DNA of 64,000 nucleotides from Aricia agestis (Eukaryota; Arthropoda; Insecta; Lepidoptera; Lycaenidae): contig NC_056408.1 of assembly GCF_905147365.1 (NCBI RefSeq), positions 4,402,001 to 4,466,000 of the forward strand. Reading direction: 5' to 3'. Shown one piece after another: positions 20,130 to 30,659 of this stretch (position 1 is its first letter; each line of letters opens with the position of its first letter). Both the position numbers and the translations under genes were made by a program. The notes under the pieces were generated by a model that worked only from the letters and a program-made list of their open reading frames with translations, was not told the origin of the DNA and did not search any database.

Positions 20130-21570
20130 TTGTCTAGTTAGAAAGTTTTGTCTCTACATTCACCACTTATTTTTTCATGCGAAATATTTGAGTTTGTTGT
20201 GTTAGTCCTAACATAATATTTGAAGAAAAGTTTAAAAACTTACGAGTATACTTAGACAGTAAATAATATTTAGATAATCAAGACATTATTTTATATTTTG
20301 TTGATATAAAGTACCTACTAGTATATTAAAACGATTTTTTATTACTTTCTTCACAACTTTCTTATGAGAAAAAATACTCGTGATAAATTCTCCAAAGGTA
20401 TTTATTTTAAAACTTTCCGTCTTAATTAAAAAGAATTCCAGTAACAGCTGAATATGAGCACGTGATGCTTTCTTATTTTCAGGCTGGAAAACTCGGAGGT
20501 GCACATCCAAACGTTATACTCAATAACAATAGCCAGTGGAAACTTGAACGCAATTAGAGTCTAGGTAACAACCACAATAAAACTAAGATCGGATAAGAGA
20601 CAATAGAACTGAAGACCTGATTAATGTTGTTAGCTTCCAGTGATAAAAGTTTGTGATTCCTTTTGTATTTTCTGCTTAAACACTTTTAAAACTCTAACAA
20701 ACTATCCCGACTCGTATAAACTTTTGCGATCCATTGGCTTTGAAGTTCCGCTCATAATTTAATTCACGGTACGCAGTTTCTAGAAGCCTTCTTAGAAGAG
20801 TGATCTTCGGAAAAGTTGTAAAGAATTTTTTCCTGCTAGAAGAGGCCGACCAAAGGATTGGCGGTTGGTTTCGTTTCGGCCAAAAATAAAATTCTATTTG
20901 ACAATAGTAACCGTTTTCGGACGTAGTCCTGCAAAAGAAAGGATTCGGTCAGTCAGTTTTAGTAAACGGATATCCCTAGTTCTTATCTGATGGTGAATCT
21001 GGAGTCCAATTCTTGTTTATGAATCTCGCACGATATATGAACGCCTGAGTCTGAGAATCGAAGCGAAGAGAATTGTTGACCTTTGGATGGCGTATTAAAA
21101 TTTTGCTTCAGCATCCGTAGCATGGCTACAGTAGAAATACGAAAGTATAGACAAACAGCGGAGATAAACTGAAGGTGTCGTTCCGATCTTTACAGCGGCT
21201 AGCCGCGATCGACAGAATGAAATATAATGCCAGTTTATGACATAGACTATTGTACTAAAAATGCAAAAAATAGCCATGCTACGGGTGCTGGTTCAATAAA
21301 GAGACGAGGAAATAATTCCATTAACTTGATTAAAACATGCAAATTGACTTAAAAATCAAACTGAAAGACTTGAACTCGAATGAAAAAAAATATATTCGAA
21401 ACATAATAATATAAAGCCGGTATTGTTTTAATTGCAACTGTTTAATTATAAATACTCGCTCCAATTGTTGTTACATTATACAACAAAGTTGGAAAATTGC
21501 TCTCAGGTTTTTCTATTCGACCTGCTTTAAATCGAGTAACAAGCTCATTAAAATTACCTTTCAGGCATTT
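20130..21570. other. Mostly unique sequence, nothing recognised
   Basis: No exon or transposon ends were recognised. The stretch near 21095-21290 has an inverted gctacag/gtagc-type context (agcatccgtagcatggct versus agccatgctacgggtgct), a weak hairpin pair about 180 bp apart. Confidence 0.4.
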
Positions 21571-21577
21571 CCCCAAC

Positions 21578-21604
21578 GAAAAAAAAAAAAAAAAAAAAAA
21601 AAAA
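21578..21604. repeat. Poly-A run
   Basis: A run of about 27 A. It may be the tail of a decayed retroposon or an assembly-sensitive homopolymer. Confidence 0.85.
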
Positions 21605-21733
21605 GGCCTTTGGAAGGAATAAGGATCAAGTGTAGTTAAAATTACTTATTATTAATTATTCGCAATCCTTAGACCACAAAAATAATGCGACTGCATAGTG
21701 CATACTGACTTGAGTGACTACTGAGTATTATAA

Positions 21734-21906
21734 TCTAATATATGAAATTCTTGTGTCACAGTTTTCGATGCCATACTCCTCCGAAACGGCTTGACCGATT
21801 CTCATGAAATTTTGTGAGCATGTTGAGTAGGTATGAGAATCGGCCAACATCTATTTTTCATACAAAAAAATATATATGGCAAAACAACGTTTGCCGGGAC
21901 AGCTAG
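21734..21906 (+). mobile_element. Short Helitron, family 1
   Basis: It starts TCTAATATATGAAATTCTTG. The core (ctcctccgaaacggcttgac) matches 38431-38590. It ends with hairpin GGCAAAACAACGTTTGCC, then gggacagCTAG before T. Only 173 bp. Confidence 0.8.
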
Positions 21907-21922
21907 TAATGTATAGTATAAT

Positions 21923-22198
21923 GACTCCTGCACCGGTTTCGGTGACGGTGGCCGGTTTCATTGAACCAGTAACAGGCCTAGTTTCAATGAAACGCAGGAG
22001 TAATTTATTTAGTGCCTAAGTGTATGCGCAGTACACAAGTACATTGTCTCTTCCTTTACTCTCATAACCCAGTGGGACGGCGACCGACACGTCTGGCGAA
22101 AGATCAGGCGCAGGACAGGAGGAGGAAAGAACGCGGGAATCGAACCCACGACCTCTGAGCCAAGAGCCACGCTCCAAACCACTGGACCGCGGAAGCTG
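21923..22198 (-). mobile_element. tRNA-derived SINE with 8-bp target duplication
   Basis: On the minus strand: A-box-like tggtccagtggtttggag, B-box gggttcgattcccgcg, a body with tcgccgtcccactgggttat and gtgtactgcgca, and a conserved 3' segment (ggccaccgtcaccgaaaccgg). AGTATAAT lies on both sides (21915-21922, 22199-22206). The frame 22016-22216 is this SINE. Same family: 55905-56269, 58318-58830, 62583-62876. Confidence 0.88.
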
Positions 22199-22240
22199 AG
22201 TATAATCGATATTCATCGTTATCTATTCATAGGATTTGCA

Positions 22241-22315
22241 AGATCAATTTGATGCTGTAAAGTTCAGATCAATTTGATGCTGTAAAGTTCAGATCAATTT
22301 GATACTGTAAAGTTC
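22241..22315. repeat. Three tandem 25-bp repeats
   Basis: Three head-to-tail copies of agatcaatttgatgctgtaa + agttc, with one change in the third. It directly follows the SINE insertion site. Confidence 0.95.
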
Positions 22316-22319
22316 GAAA

Positions 22320-23330
22320 AGTTTATGATACATGCATTATGAATATAATATGCACAATGCGACATGCAGAGTGATCTTGAATCTTACGACAAGGGTAAAT
22401 TTTTTGGGTCCTTGGTTTTGGCGCCCCTAACGATGACGATTTGGCGCCCTTAGAGAATGGCGCCCGTGTGCATTGCACACATTGCACATATTATGGTAGC
22501 AGGGGCCCTGCTTACGACAGCAATATAACAGGTAGTTGACAGCAGATATTGTACAGTTTTCGCCTGCTCCATTGCTGTCGCAAAATACAAAACCACCTAT
22601 TTTTGCATGGGAAATGTTTTACGCATCCCCGGCGGATTGGGGGACATCGGCTGGGGTATGCGGGACTCTCCGTAGGATCTGCCCATTAAAACCCCATGGA
22701 GCTCCGATCCCCGCTTAGGCAAAGTTCCAAGCACGACCAACCCACTGCAACATTCAAAACCACTCTGCTGAAAATGAGCAGTCAACGCTGAATAAACAAA
22801 GTGCGAAAAATATACTATGCTGATAAATAATGATCATTCGCTTATGATAATTTTAACATGAGGGTGCATATTTCTGTTATGAATAACAAGTAACAATACG
22901 GTCATTAATAAAACATTTCATGGAACACACCACATATTTGGCTGTCACTATTGTGAGTAATGTGTCCCACATGGACCATTTTTAGGCAAAAGCTAGGGTT
23001 TATGTGAGATAAATCTAGATTTAGGTCACCTGACAACTATTTATTAGTGTTAGGTCATTTATTAGGTCACTCAAGGCGAGGATTAGTACATGCGTGGGTA
23101 AAGGTGCTTTTAGGCGATTCGTTCCAAATAGGTCAGAAATATTGACCTGTCATTTCTTTTGAATAGTTTGGCATTTTACTAGTAGTATAGGCTCTTGTGA
23201 GCAATGGTTATAAAATATTAAATTTTGCAACCTCCAGCAGCTACTACCTAAGAATATATTGAAGACTTAAATAAATTATCATCAAAATCTGTTAGGGGGG
23301 GGGGGTAGGGAGGAGCCGATTTTCAGAGCT
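22320..23330. other. No gene recognised
   Basis: Opposite-strand frames at 22536-22785 shadow each other and show no family match. 22390-22500 contains repeated 'ggcgccc' and 'cattgcacac' units. Nothing else stands out except a G-run near 23290. Confidence 0.35.
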
Positions 23331-23375
23331 ACGATATAACTAAACACGTCAGTTAAACGTCAAAATACCTCTATA

Positions 23376-23836
23376 ATCTTATCATCATCATAATATTAAT
23401 ACGCGAACGAAAAACTTTGTAACCCTTTTTACGAAAAATTAGGAAACGTAGGTGCATGAAATCTTGCACAGTTATATATGGTGAAGGAGTGCATCGAACT
23501 AATATTATTTTAAAATTATGCTTTTATCATACATTTTTTTTACAAATAAAACATCACACACTACAACACACACACTAGGAAAAATTACAGATTTTTGAGT
23601 GATCACTTGAGTGACAAGCCTATACGTATACGAATTGCACTCTTTTATTTATGGTTGAAGTCTGTTGACAACAAGGTGACAAATTGAAAATAGATTATAG
23701 TTTTTTTATTGAATCTTAGATACTATTAGACAATGCTTACACGGCCAGTCTGAGATCAGCTGAGTCCCAAAGACATTAGTTGAAAAAAATATGATAAAGT
23801 CAATCTTTTTTACAAAATATAGGTGGTAGTCCTAGT
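23376..23836 (-). repeat. LINE-like tail, family C
   Basis: Minus-strand copy of a repeat seen complete at 36217-36774 and 53828-54345: blocks gactcagctgatctcagact, attgtctaatagtatctaag, ggcttgtcactcaa, gatgcactccttcaccatat and cctacgtttcc..atttttcg. Non-coding; probably a non-LTR 3' region. Confidence 0.7.
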
Positions 23837-23837
23837 A

Positions 23838-24126
23838 ACGAGTCACCTGGTGGAAAGCAACATCCGTCGCCCATGGACACTCGCAGCATCAGAAGAGCTG
23901 CAAGTGCGTTGCCGGCCTTTTAAGAGGGAAATGGGGTAATAGGGGAGGGAAGGGAATAGGGGAAGGTAGGGAGGGGAAGGGAATAGGTTAGGGGATTGGG
24001 CCTCCGGTAAACTCACTCACTCGGCGAAACACAGCGCAAGCGCTGTTTCACGCCGGTTTTCAGTGAGAACGTGGTATTTCTCCGGTCGAGCCGGCCCATT
24101 CGTGCCGAAGCATGGCTCTCCCACGT
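23838..24126 (-). mobile_element. SINE-like element, 3'-truncated
   Basis: The head at the right end (cccacgt, 24126) is intact. The copy breaks at gagtcacctgg without the terminal block or poly-A, directly abutting the family C repeat. Confidence 0.88.
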
Positions 24127-24469
24127 ATAAAATTTATGGGTTATGTTACTAGCCAAAAAATTCTGCCAGAAGAAGACGACTAACTTTGACTTGATTGCCT
24201 GTGAATGAAACTGATTGCACACGCATCGCACGCAAGAGTGATACAGCCTGCGATCGATTCGAGGTACGAGAATCGGTCCCTACTAATGAATGCTCATGAA
24301 GTTACCGACAGCACGTGAACAATTAGCTCTGGGAGTGGGTCGCAAGTGGAGCAGGTCACGACTCATGGCTCACTAGTCACGACTTACAATAACATTGATA
24401 CGATATCGATGTTTCTCTATGGTGTGACATTTTTAAAAATCAAAGGTTTTTTGTTTTCTTATAATTAAC

Positions 24470-24670
24470 TAGATGACTGCAACTCCAATCTCCGTCCATG
24501 CCAAAATAGGTTATCGCGCGGGAACCGACATTTTTCCAGGATAAAAGTATCTTATATCCTTTCCCGGGACTCAAAGAATACCCATACCAAGGTTCAGCCA
24601 AATAGGTTCAGCGGTTTGTGCGTGAAGAGGTAACAGACCGACACACATTCGCTTAAATAATATTAGTATG
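24470..24670 (+). repeat. RTE-like LINE tail
   Basis: Shows actgcaactccaatctccgt, gttatcgcgcgggaaccgac, ccgggactcaaagaatac, ggttcagcggtttgtgcgtg and aacagaccgacacac in the usual order, then an AT end. Confidence 0.7.
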
Positions 24671-24679
24671 GATGTTTTT

Positions 24680-25380
24680 TTTTTTAAATAACCGATTAAC
24701 ACATTATGTAAAAGAAATTCAGGCATCGTCTTTTAAATAATTGATTTAATAAATTGTATAATATATTATACTTAGAGGTAGATACATGCATGATCGCATT
24801 ATATAGCATAATAATAAACATATTGTTAAATAAATAATATTATCTATTTTAATTATAATAATAATTTTACCCGTCTAAGGTTGACCGTTTTCGAAAACGA
24901 CACCATAAAAAGTTAAAAATAACATAACGTACAATTTTCCCCCAGACTTTATCCATCCTCCTTTGGGGCCAGTTATTGCCTTAATTAACCAGTTTAATTT
25001 AAAAGGGCTGATTACTTTATTAATTAAAATAAACCATAAACATCGTTGCTAATTATCGTCCGCTATAAAAATATGAATATGAATTTTGAACCATAAAACT
25101 GAAAGGTTTTTATCAGCTTTGAAATGGTAAAATAAAAATCCTCGTATAAAATAACGTACTGTAACGGCAAAAAGCACTCTGCAATGTTCTATTCTCCTTT
25201 TTTTTAATATCCTTTTTATCCGACTTCAAAAAAGGAGATTATCAATTCGGGTCGAATATGTATTATAATAGTTCTGGAATTTCCCAATTTTCGTATAATA
25301 TGTTAATCTATATCAGCGTCTGAACAAATGTGCCCAAAAGTGTAGTAGTGTAGTAATAAATAAATAAATAAATAATAAAA
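24680..25380. other. AT-rich, nothing recognised
   Basis: Contains a short cgacttcaaaaaaggagatt segment (25221-25240), a widespread lepidopteran LINE-tail motif also seen near 45040, 54910, 55720, 57260 and 57805. Otherwise unremarkable. Confidence 0.4.
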
Positions 25381-25396
25381 TATCTTTTTATTCAAA

Positions 25397-26010
25397 ATGG
25401 CTATCATGGATACACTTTTTGAACGTCATACATACATATACATATTATGTATGTACGGGGAGACATACTTACTGACATCATATTATCGACATTTTCAGGG
25501 TGGTGAACACTCCATACGCAGCATGATTTTTGTCGGACCAGTTGACCACAATTTTGAAATTAACTTTACGAAACACAATGATATTCTATGTTACTAACGT
25601 AACTAGATTGGAAGTTTACGGTAGCAACGCGTTGCCACTTCGAAGATGCCTGCAGGCATATCTCACATACATAATGACATAACGAATATATGAATTGACA
25701 TTGTCTTTTGAACAAAAAAGTGGTTACGCATTTCTGAGAATCTTTTGTAAGACATTGCTACTCTAGTATTTTAGAAACTCATTGACGAAACAAATAAAAA
25801 AAAAGAAACTTGTATGTACGAGGAGTCATTGTGACGTCATATCGACAATTCCAGGAGTCAAGCATTCGAAAACGCAGCAGCGCCGAAACTTTTCGCATAG
25901 AAAAGTTTATCGGACTCATCGCAAACAAGACATTCACAAAATGTTACATTTGTATATTTTTTTTACGTCCGTGTTTGTATGATTATATATATAAAAAAAA
26001 TTTGTTCCTT
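25397..26010 (+). repeat. Two diverged direct copies of an old repeat
   Basis: gtacggggagacatacttac..tcatattatcgacattttcagg (near 25452-25500) and gtacgaggagtcattgtgac..tcatatcgacaattccagg (near 25814-25856) are related, about 360 bp apart. The frames 25397-25597 and 25810-26160 cover them and have no protein similarity. Confidence 0.45.
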
Positions 26011-26017
26011 GGCCTGG

Positions 26018-26109
26018 GGACTGAGGAATACTGTGCAAAATTTCATTCACCTACGTTTCCGCATTTTTCGTCAAAAGGGATCCAAAGTTTTTCGTTCGCG
26101 TATCTATAT
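26018..26109 (+). repeat. LINE-like tail, family C fragment
   Basis: Contains aatactgtgcaaaatttcat, ctacgtttccgcatttttcg and cgttcgcgtatctatat, the 3' end of the repeat at 36217-36774. Confidence 0.65.
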
Positions 26110-26315
26110 TTTTTCGCCGCAAACAAATCTAATTTATTTTATTTTAAATTAAAATCTTGACAAAGTAGGTAATTCAGGATAATACCAAATCTAATTGGAT
26201 TCAACTCCTTAGATTCCAAAGACACAAAAGGCACTTTATATGAAAGCCTCTTACGGTGATTTCCAGGGATTCATAAATGTGAAATGATGAAATTATTGAA
26301 AAGATTCCCGCGGCA

Positions 26316-26434
26316 AAGGCCCTGTATTCCCAAAAACGGACGATTTTCAAGATTTAATTTAAATTACTATATTTTTGTGTCTACTGTCACTTTTAAATCT
26401 TGAAAATCGTCCGTTTTTGGGAATACAGGGCCTT
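26316..26434. repeat. Perfect 42-bp inverted repeat
   Basis: Arms 26316-26357 and 26393-26434 pair without a mismatch around a 35-nt loop. Ends read AAGGCCCTGTATTCCC. It could be a minimal MITE or a hairpin RNA source. Confidence 0.92.
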
Positions 26435-26551
26435 AATATGCCGTCCCATTCATTCTGCTATATCTAAATATATCTGAACGTTTTAACATATTTCTTTTAT
26501 ATGAGGTGTAGTAAACTGCGGATATTTTAGGAATACGATCTAACAGAGTTA

Positions 26552-26800
26552 GGGCCGCACCGGAATCGCAGTGGCGAGGCGAGTACTTTTAGTGTCATGT
26601 GATTTTTAACTTTATCTTCATCATTGTAATACATAGTAATTAGTAGGTATCGCTTGAGAAATCGCGGCCACGAGCGGCCACGGGCAGCTGCTATCAAGCG
26701 ATACTATGTACTTATTACAATAACGATGTAAAAGTTTAAAATCATATTATGACACTAAAAGTGCTCGCCTCGCCGCTGCCATTCCGGTGTAACGCGGCCC
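26552..26800. mobile_element. MITE with TTA duplication
   Basis: The ends GGGCCGC...ACCGGAAT and inverse are flanked by TTA (26549-26551, 26801-26803). Long inner arms share gtgg..gaggcgagtactttta and gacactaaaagt. 249 bp. Confidence 0.85.
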
Positions 26801-26803
26801 TTA

Positions 26804-26945
26804 AGGCCTGTTCCACCACTTCCTGATAAGGTACCGGATAGGCTATGCACAACTTATTTGACAGATGCTCCATACTCTATCTGTCACGGTAAGTTGTGGA
26901 TAGCCTATCCGGCACTTATCAGGAAGTGGTGAACCTTGTGGTGGT
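26804..26945. mobile_element. MITE, 'GGCCTGTTTCACC' family
   Basis: Inverted ends ggcctgttccaccacttcct / aggaagtggtgaacc and inner gccggataggctatcc-type arms. The right end is degenerate. Same family: 27087-27672, 40768-40930, 49414-49546. Confidence 0.75.
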
Positions 26946-27086
26946 GGCCTTTGGAGGTATAAAATTATTTTCATATAGGTGTACTTCAAACTCATATGGA
27001 TGAAGGAACAATTTTTTCTCGTTCTGTCATGGTCTCAGATAATAAGTAATAACTAGTATATTTGCGCAGTAGATAATGTGCCTTGT

Positions 27087-27672
27087 GGCCTGTTTCACCA
27101 CTTCCTGATAAGTGACAAATAGGCTGTCCACCAATTAGGGGGCCGGGCGTCCACAAATTACGTGAGGTGTTTTTTTAAATTTTCTGACCCTCCCCCTCCC
27201 CCCTGGTGTGATTTCGTGAAATTTTATTCAACCCCCTCCTCCACCCCCAGTGGGTTTCTTAAGTAAACGCGTTGGATTGTTTGACAGTCGGTAGATGTAT
27301 AACGTCAAAATAGTTTCGTTCGAACGAATTAGTGAATAATCTTAATTGTATTACGATCACACTTACGGTTAAATCTTTAGCATACGTACAATCTGGATGA
27401 AATTGAACAAAATAGTATAATTTTGCTTATAACATTGAGAGAAAAAAAATTACCTGAGATTTGCTTAGACCCCCTCCCCTCTCCCCAACGTGAGGTTAGA
27501 TGAGATTTGACTCGACCCCCTCCCCCCCTTAAACACCTCACGTAACTTGTGGACGCCTTAACTTTACATAATATGTATTCTCCATACTTGATATTATCAA
27601 GTATGGAGAATCTGTCAAAAAAGTTTTGAATAGCCTATTCGGCACTTTATCAGAAAGTGGTGAAACAGGCCC
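27087..27672. mobile_element. MITE, 'GGCCTGTTTCACC' family, split by another MITE
   Basis: The ends are ggcctgtttcaccacttcc and agtggtgaaacaggccc. The body is interrupted by 27138-27557. The remaining core holds a 35-bp palindrome at 27577-27611. Confidence 0.85.
27138..27557. mobile_element. Nested MITE with TTA duplication
   Basis: Ends share gcgtccacaa.ttacgtgagg and the inverse. TTA lies at 27135-27137 and 27558-27560. Inner sequence carries long C-rich runs (gaccctccccctcccccc). Fragments of the same family occur at about 29075-29120, 30025-30070 and 33555-33635. Confidence 0.82.
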
Positions 27673-27890
27673 GATTATTATCCGCCCGAAAGCGCGGTTT
27701 CGCGGATACACTGCAATACGACAAGAAAATCCTCCTATCCGCTGTTAAATAATCTGTTGATTTAATCACATTTTGACGTATCTGTCACCGTAAACACCGG
27801 TTTCTGTAACGGTGGCCGGCTACGTTGAAACCAGGCCATCAACATTGGAACATAATATGCTCATAGTATAATAATATGCAGCTACTAACA

Positions 27891-28228
27891 TTTTTTTTTT
27901 TATGAAATAAGGGGGCAAACGAGCAAACGGGTCACCTGATGGAAAGCAACTTCCGTCGCCCATGGACACTCGCAGCATCAGAAGAGCTGCAGGTACGTTG
28001 CCAACCTTCTAAGGGGTAATAGGGGAGGGTAGGGAAGGGAATAGGGGAGGGTACGGAAGGAAATAGGGGAGGGTAGGGAAAGGAAAAGGGTAGGGGATTG
28101 GGCCTCCGGTAAACTCACTTACTCGGCGAAACACAGCGGAAGCGCTGTTTCACGCCGGTTTTCTGTGAGGACGTGGTATCTCTCCGGTCGAGCCGGCCCA
28201 TTCGTGCCGAAGCATGGCTCTCCCACGT
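27891..28228 (-). mobile_element. SINE-like element with 15-bp target duplication
   Basis: Complete copy from poly-T to cccacgt. The direct repeat tgcagctactaacat occurs at 27877-27891 and 28242-28256. Between the SINE 5' end and its right duplication are 13 extra bases (28229-28241) that are the inverse of sequence just beyond. This is the clearest evidence that the family moves by target-primed retroposition. Confidence 0.93.
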
Positions 28229-28232
28229 CAAA

Positions 28233-28281
28233 AAGGGAGAGTGCAGCTACTAACATATCGTTAGTAGCTGCACTCTCCCTT
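28233..28281. repeat. Perfect 21-bp inverted repeat at SINE junction
   Basis: Arms 28233-28253 and 28261-28281 (ttagtagctgcactctccct + t) flank a 7-nt loop, catatcg. The left arm is partly SINE-junction filler. Confidence 0.93.
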
Positions 28282-28306
28282 AAATTTTAAAGTGGTCGAG
28301 TGTTAC

Positions 28307-28501
28307 ATGCGAAATACAGAGTTCTTACCAACCCCGAATAAACGTAATGCTCGTATGGCCAACACGAATGGAGAGTTGAACGACTTTTTTGAAAACCTTC
28401 AACTATTCGTAGGTCGTGGCGCCATGCCAATATGGAGTGCTTCCTCTTTATTTACTGATGATAGAATACACATTAAAGACGTGAATGGAAGAACCAGATA
28501 A
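28307..28501 (+). CDS. Unrecognised small ORF or terminal exon
   Basis: The frame from ATG 28307 reads MRNTEFLPTPNKRNARMANT, continues NGELNDFFENLQLFVGRG, then AMPIWSASSLFTDD, and ends IKDVNGRTR then TAA at 28499-28501. The frame opens upstream to a stop at 28265, and ttttaaag before 28292 could be an acceptor. The opposite strand is full of stops and no TE motif is visible, so this is the best unassigned coding candidate. A possible polyadenylation signal follows at 28606-28611. No family recognised and no upstream exon found. It could be a real terminal exon, a pseudogene or chance. Confidence 0.35.
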   Translation: MRNTEFLPTPNKRNARMANTNGELNDFFENLQLFVGRGAMPIWSASSLFTDDRIHIKDVNGRTR

Positions 28502-28605
28502 GTAACATTTTATAACACAAGGATATTACTACTCATTTTTCCCTTATAAAAACAAACCTTGTAACTTACCCACTTGATCATCTGGCTATATGTAGTATAT
28601 TGATA

Positions 28606-28611
28606 AATAAA
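28606..28611 (+). terminator. Possible polyadenylation signal
   Basis: AATAAA about 105 nt after the TAA of the frame 28307-28501. In AT-rich DNA this hexamer is common, so support is weak. Confidence 0.25.
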
Positions 28612-28619
28612 GATGGCCG

Positions 28620-29060
28620 CACTACCAATCATAGTGGGGGCTTGGAGAAGATGGCCGCCAGACGTGATAGCTGTCGTCCACTTCTTTACCAACCACCACC
28701 GAGAGTAGAGCGTTCAGTGATACAGTATTCTGTGTTTAATTTATTCCTCCAACGACAATGTACAAATTGTACACTATACATATTAAAATTATTTTTTTTT
28801 GATTGATCAAATCATTTTCCCGCCCCCTAGAGCCTCCATTTATGCAAAGAAGGCAATTTTTTACCTGTTACTTACCTGCTTCTTCCACACATGTATTCAA
28901 TTATTCAATAGTAACTACTTCCTATTGAAATAACTGTTTATGTTAATCTTTATCAATATAATTTGGCAGTTAAAATTCACAGAGGTGAGTCACTTTGTAG
29001 GTGAAAATTTACGAATTTCTTAGGTAAGTGACAATTGACATTATGTGGTCATTAACCGGC
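28620..29060. other. Nothing recognised
   Basis: A 68-codon plus frame (28600-28806) has proline- and arginine-rich residues at first but no family likeness. Confidence 0.35.
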
Positions 29061-29264
29061 CATAAACCTAAGGGGCCATCAATAAAGTACGTCAGTAATT
29101 TCATAATTTTAAGACCCCCCCTACAACACACACATTCACAAGTTTGCAATTTAACACCAAACAATTAAAACCACGACTATAAAAATATTTAAAATTTCGT
29201 GAAAATGAGATGTCACAAAACATAGCCCCTATGAATAATAAAAACTAAAGAAACGTAACTTATA

Positions 29265-29522
29265 CAGGGTGTAACAAAAATAAGTGATAATACTTTAGGG
29301 TGTGTACGTGTTCCTTGTAGAGAGTTCACTGTGAAAGTAGCAGCGCTGAAAGACCAAATTTTTTTTTCACTTTTGTATGGGGAAAGTCGTTACGCTCGGG
29401 CTCTTGCCCATACAAAAGTGAAAAAAAATGTGGTCTTTCAGCGCTGCTACTTTCACAGTGAACTCTCTACAAGGAACACGTACACACCCTAAAGTATTAT
29501 CACTTATTTTTGTTACACACTG
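29265..29522. mobile_element. 258-bp palindromic MITE with TA duplication
   Basis: Nearly the whole element is two arms of about 118 bp with few mismatches, ends CAGGGTGTAAC / GTTACACACTG, TA at 29263-29264 and 29523-29524. Inner arms share cactgtgaaagtagcagcgc and tgaaagacca. The TA duplication fits Tc1/mariner. Degenerate relatives: 12836-13020, 18640-19030. Confidence 0.9.
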
Positions 29523-29529
29523 TATATTA

Positions 29530-29780
29530 TGTACTATCAGAGAAGTTGATTCCTATGCAAATCGGGGACCTACGTAGTTTGGTTGAGTTACGTCAAACCC
29601 AGCTGACAGATCACAATTAACATTGAATTGACATATTCGATGAAATAACGTTGGTCTGTCAATTGCATAGGAATCATCTTCCTCGATGGTACATACTACG
29701 AGTATTACCGTTTTAAATCTGGTTCCTTTCGAACTGTCATGTAACGTCAGCCTAATACCGCTCAAGGCCACCTAAATATT
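29530..29780. mobile_element. MITE, 'ggacctacgtaatttggt' family
   Basis: Contains cggggacctacgtagtttgg, ttacgtcaaacc, tgacagatcacaattaacat and ggtctgtcaattgcatagga. Related to 7172-7290 and 42895-43110. Ends are not sharply defined. Frame 29553-29771 is an artefact. Confidence 0.5.
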
Positions 29781-29784
29781 GCAA

Positions 29785-30540
29785 ATTGAAATGTGTACCT
29801 AATCGGTAACCGCCGTACCTACAGAGACATTTAATTACGATTAACCTTCAATTTAATGAAGACTTTGACAGATAATGTATGGGGCTTATGTCAACATTTT
29901 GAATTAATTACATTTAACTAATTAACGTTCCACTCTGAGTGCGGCAGTATGGTACACATTTTTGACAAGTATTGTAGAACATGTTTTTGACGGAGTTACT
30001 TTTCCTTAGTTTTTATTATTCGTAGACCCCCCCTACCCCACCCTTATCACACCATGTGATTTCGTCGACAACTGGGCTTAGTTATTTTATTGCTTGCTTT
30101 ACATATTTAAGTTCATATTTTTATTGTATCAAAGTAGAAATATTCAACACATAATCACATAATTAGTACCTTTCAACATAATATTATTTCCAATAGCAAA
30201 GATAAACATTAAATAGTTACACAGTATGCACGTGTGGTATTTTAAACGGCGCGGCGCTCTATCAATAATATTGATTCAATATATTTTAATTGATAGATTA
30301 CTCAATCCACGTGTAGTTCATTATCATCACCCGTTGGTGTTGATGGTATCCAGCAGTGGTAATTACCAACCTTTCCTGGACTTCCACAAATATTTCAAGA
30401 TTTTCAAGACTATAAAATTTTTAATTTACCAAATCGGCTCAAAAGTTTTCAGCGAGACTAAAAAAAATTTTTATTCAATTTTATTTAACAATACTCGATA
30501 ACAACAGAGTGTCAATCCGAAGTCCAAAGTAAAGTAAATT
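29785..30540. other. Repeat fragments, no gene
   Basis: Holds a C-rich MITE fragment (gacccccccctaccccaccc, near 30025), a second-type non-LTR tail (about 30365-30490) and unassigned AT-rich DNA. The frame 30226-30501 overlaps the tail. Confidence 0.4.
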
Positions 30541-30550
30541 AAACACAATT

Positions 30551-30648
30551 CGTTTTTAATTTTTGTGTTACAGAATAAGACTGATGTCTTATTCTGTAAC
30601 ACAAAAATTAAAAAACGATCTATAGATAATAGATCGTTTTTTAATTTT
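30551..30648. repeat. Three alternating inverted copies (double hairpin)
   Basis: Arm 1 (30551-30580) pairs with 30587-30617 across a 6-nt loop. The inner part of that second arm (30604-30623) pairs again with 30629-30648 across a 5-nt loop. The segment tttttaattttt-cg thus occurs in order plus, minus, plus. Confidence 0.93.
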
Positions 30649-30659
30649 CCATCCTCAGA

